Below are positions 5,740 to 6,883 of a DNA stretch of 6,883 bases, one piece after another. The number at the start of each line of letters is the position of its first letter. The stretch's first letter is position 1. The stretch covers positions 1 to 6,883 of the forward strand of contig JAEWRJ010000035.1 in assembly GCA_023460055.1 (NCBI GenBank), written 5' to 3'. Below the pieces are notes generated by a model. That model was not told where the DNA came from and ran no database searches. It saw only the letters and a list, made by a program, of their open reading frames with translations. This stretch comes from Bacillota bacterium (lineage in GTDB: Bacteria; Bacillota; Clostridia; Christensenellales; Aristaeellaceae). Position numbers and translations under genes: made by a program.

Positions 5740-6801
5740 TTACAGCGCGTTGACCATGTTGAACATCCTGCGGTTGAAGCTGGGCTTGATCTGCAGGGCG
5801 CTTTCAATGTCCATGTGGAACACCTTGCCGTTATGCACGCCGACTACGCGGTTGCTTTCGCCATGGCGAAGCAGGTTGACGGCGACAACGCCCGCCTCAA
5901 AGGCGAAAGCGGCGTCACGGGCGGTGGGCTGGCTGCCGCGCTGGGTGTAGCCGATGACGGTGGAGCGCACTTCGGTCTTCTTGACCTTGTGCTCCACGAC
6001 GCGGCTGAGGAAATAGGCATCCATCGGCGAGCCGGGAAAGACCGGGCGGGAGCCGGAGGGATAATCCTTCATAAATTCATATACATCAAAGGGGGCCATG
6101 GTCTTATAGGCGCCTTCGGCCACAATGATGGAGGCGCGCTGGTTGCCGCGGTCCACCAGAGCGTTGAGGCGGTGGGCGATCTCATCAACCGACCAGTTGC
6201 TCATCTCCGGCACAATGACAATCTCGCTGCCTGTGCTGAGCGCCGTGTTCAGCGCGATATCCCCGCAGTTGCGACCCATGACCTCTATCACGGAGGCGCG
6301 GTCATGCGAGCGGCTCGTCGCGCGGATGGCACGCACCGCTTCCACGCAAACGTTGACAGCCGTATCAAAGCCCAAAGAAAGTTCGGTATAGCCCAGGTCA
6401 TTGTCAATGGTGCCGGGGATGCCGATGGTGGGGATGCCTTTGCGGGCCAGCGCCTGCGCGCCCTGAAAAGAGCCGTCGCCGCCGATGACGACAACGCCCT
6501 CCACATCCAGGTCATGAAGCAGTTTGACTGCCTTGTCCTGATATTCGGGCTGCTTGAATTCAAGACAGCGGGCTGTGCGCAGGTAGGTGCCCGGCAGGTC
6601 CGCGATATCAAGCACCTGATCGAGCGTGAGGTGCACAATGTCATCCTCGAGGCTCTTGGACTTGCCGATCAGGCCGTTAAACCCGCGCTTGATGCCGATA
6701 AGGTTCATTCCCATCAGGCTCGACGCCCTGGCGACGCTCATCACCGCTGCGTTCATGCCGGGGCTGTCGCCGCCGCTGGTGAGAACTGCAATGTTAGGCA
6801 T
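5740..6801 (-). CDS. pfkA: ATP-dependent 6-phosphofructokinase
   Basis: This cytoplasmic enzyme phosphorylates fructose 6-phosphate to fructose 1,6-bisphosphate, the committed step of glycolysis. The 353 residues start with LTSGGDSPGMNA (7-18). GGDGS at 107-111 and PGTIDND at 129-135 carry Gly where pyrophosphate-dependent enzymes have Asp and Lys, so ATP is the expected donor. Catalytic Asp133 and substrate residues Arg168, Arg177, Glu229, Arg279 and Arg288 match those of E. coli PfkA by hand alignment from memory. Tyr285 replaces the His249 that contacts the sugar phosphate. Effector-site positions equivalent to Arg21, Arg54 and Lys213 appear to be Met21, Leu60 and Asn220, while Arg25, Arg160 and Glu193 remain. 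The protein is about 33 residues longer than E. coli PfkA, chiefly from an insertion between Glu229 and Arg279. The start follows GGAGGA at 6812-6807, five bases upstream. An intrinsic terminator follows the stop. Gene identity is firm; regulation by ADP or PEP is in doubt. Confidence 0.95.
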   Translation of the reverse strand: MPNIAVLTSGGDSPGMNAAVMSVARASSLMGMNLIGIKRGFNGLIGKSKSLEDDIVHLTLDQVLDIADLPGTYLRTARCLEFKQPEYQDKAVKLLHDLDVEGVVVIGGDGSFQGAQALARKGIPTIGIPGTIDNDLGYTELSLGFDTAVNVCVEAVRAIRATSRSHDRASVIEVMGRNCGDIALNTALSTGSEIVIVPEMSNWSVDEIAHRLNALVDRGNQRASIIVAEGAYKTMAPFDVYEFMKDYPSGSRPVFPGSPMDAYFLSRVVEHKVKKTEVRSTVIGYTQRGSQPTARDAAFAFEAGVVAVNLLRHGESNRVVGVHNGKVFHMDIESALQIKPSFNRRMFNMVNAL

Positions 6802-6811
6802 ACTGTTCCTC

Positions 6812-6824
6812 CGCTTTCAAAGCG
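6812..6824. promoter_or_regulatory. Palindrome adjoining the pfkA ribosome binding site
   Basis: CGCTTT and AAAGCG flank one central base, and the repeat touches the GGAGGA ribosome binding site (6812-6807). In the mRNA it could form a small hairpin (CGCU/AGCG, five-base loop) directly before the Shine-Dalgarno sequence. A regulatory role is only a possibility. The rest of the upstream stretch, to 6883, shows no convincing promoter, so pfkA may be transcribed from a promoter or gene beyond the right edge. Confidence 0.25.
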
Positions 6825-6883
6825 ATTTCGTTTGCTTACAGACAAAGATCGTACTGAAGCGGAAAAGTCCATACCCCAGCATC

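Noticed and set aside
6836..6883. Open minus-strand frame ending in TAA before pfkA, possibly the tail of an upstream gene such as dnaE
   Set aside because: Only 15 codons are visible. A frame stays open that long by chance about half the time, and the residues show no recognisable motif.

Overview
The window looks like a chromosomal segment from a GC-rich, low-complexity-free anaerobic member of the Bacillota (Clostridia). The clues are strong AGGAGG-type ribosome binding sites on nearly every gene, sigma-A-like promoters, a secreted clostripain-family (C11) peptidase, two GNAT acetyltransferases of types common in Firmicutes, and a PfkA-like phosphofructokinase. No rRNA, tRNA, CRISPR array, insertion sequence or phage gene was seen. 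The taxonomic placement is an inference from gene content, not a database match.

Layout. Bases 1-331 (minus) hold the first 110 codons of a proline-rich protein that runs off the left edge. Bases 332-581 are a divergent intergenic region with a good minus-strand promoter, an 11-bp-phased direct repeat on its -35 box, a weaker plus-strand promoter candidate and a perfect 12-bp palindrome just before the next gene. Bases 582-4528 (plus) are a two-gene operon: a 1086-residue secreted C11 cysteine peptidase with about 690 residues of non-catalytic C-terminal sequence, then a 220-residue secreted protein of unknown function 23 nt downstream. A strong intrinsic terminator follows at 4544-4579. Bases 4629-5599 (minus) are two GNAT acetyltransferase genes joined by a 4-nt ATGA overlap, with their own promoter (perfect TATAAT) and a perfect palindrome placed over the predicted transcription start. 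Bases 5691-5718 are the intrinsic terminator of the last gene, pfkA (5740-6801, minus). This is an ATP-type 6-phosphofructokinase with an intact active site but apparently altered effector-site residues and a roughly 29-residue insertion.

How the genes relate. The peptidase and its small partner are the only pair whose arrangement suggests joint function: both are exported, both lack cysteines apart from the catalytic one, and they share a transcript. The small protein carries an arginine-dotted leader that would suit an Arg-specific protease, so substrate, inhibitor or chaperone roles are all open. The acetyltransferase pair and pfkA are separate transcription units with housekeeping or small-molecule-modification roles. 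I see no clear defence system or other new multi-gene machine. The most notable points are the tandem modules in the peptidase's C-terminal part, the peptidase-partner pair, the operator-like palindrome at the acetyltransferase promoter, and the non-canonical phosphofructokinase effector site.
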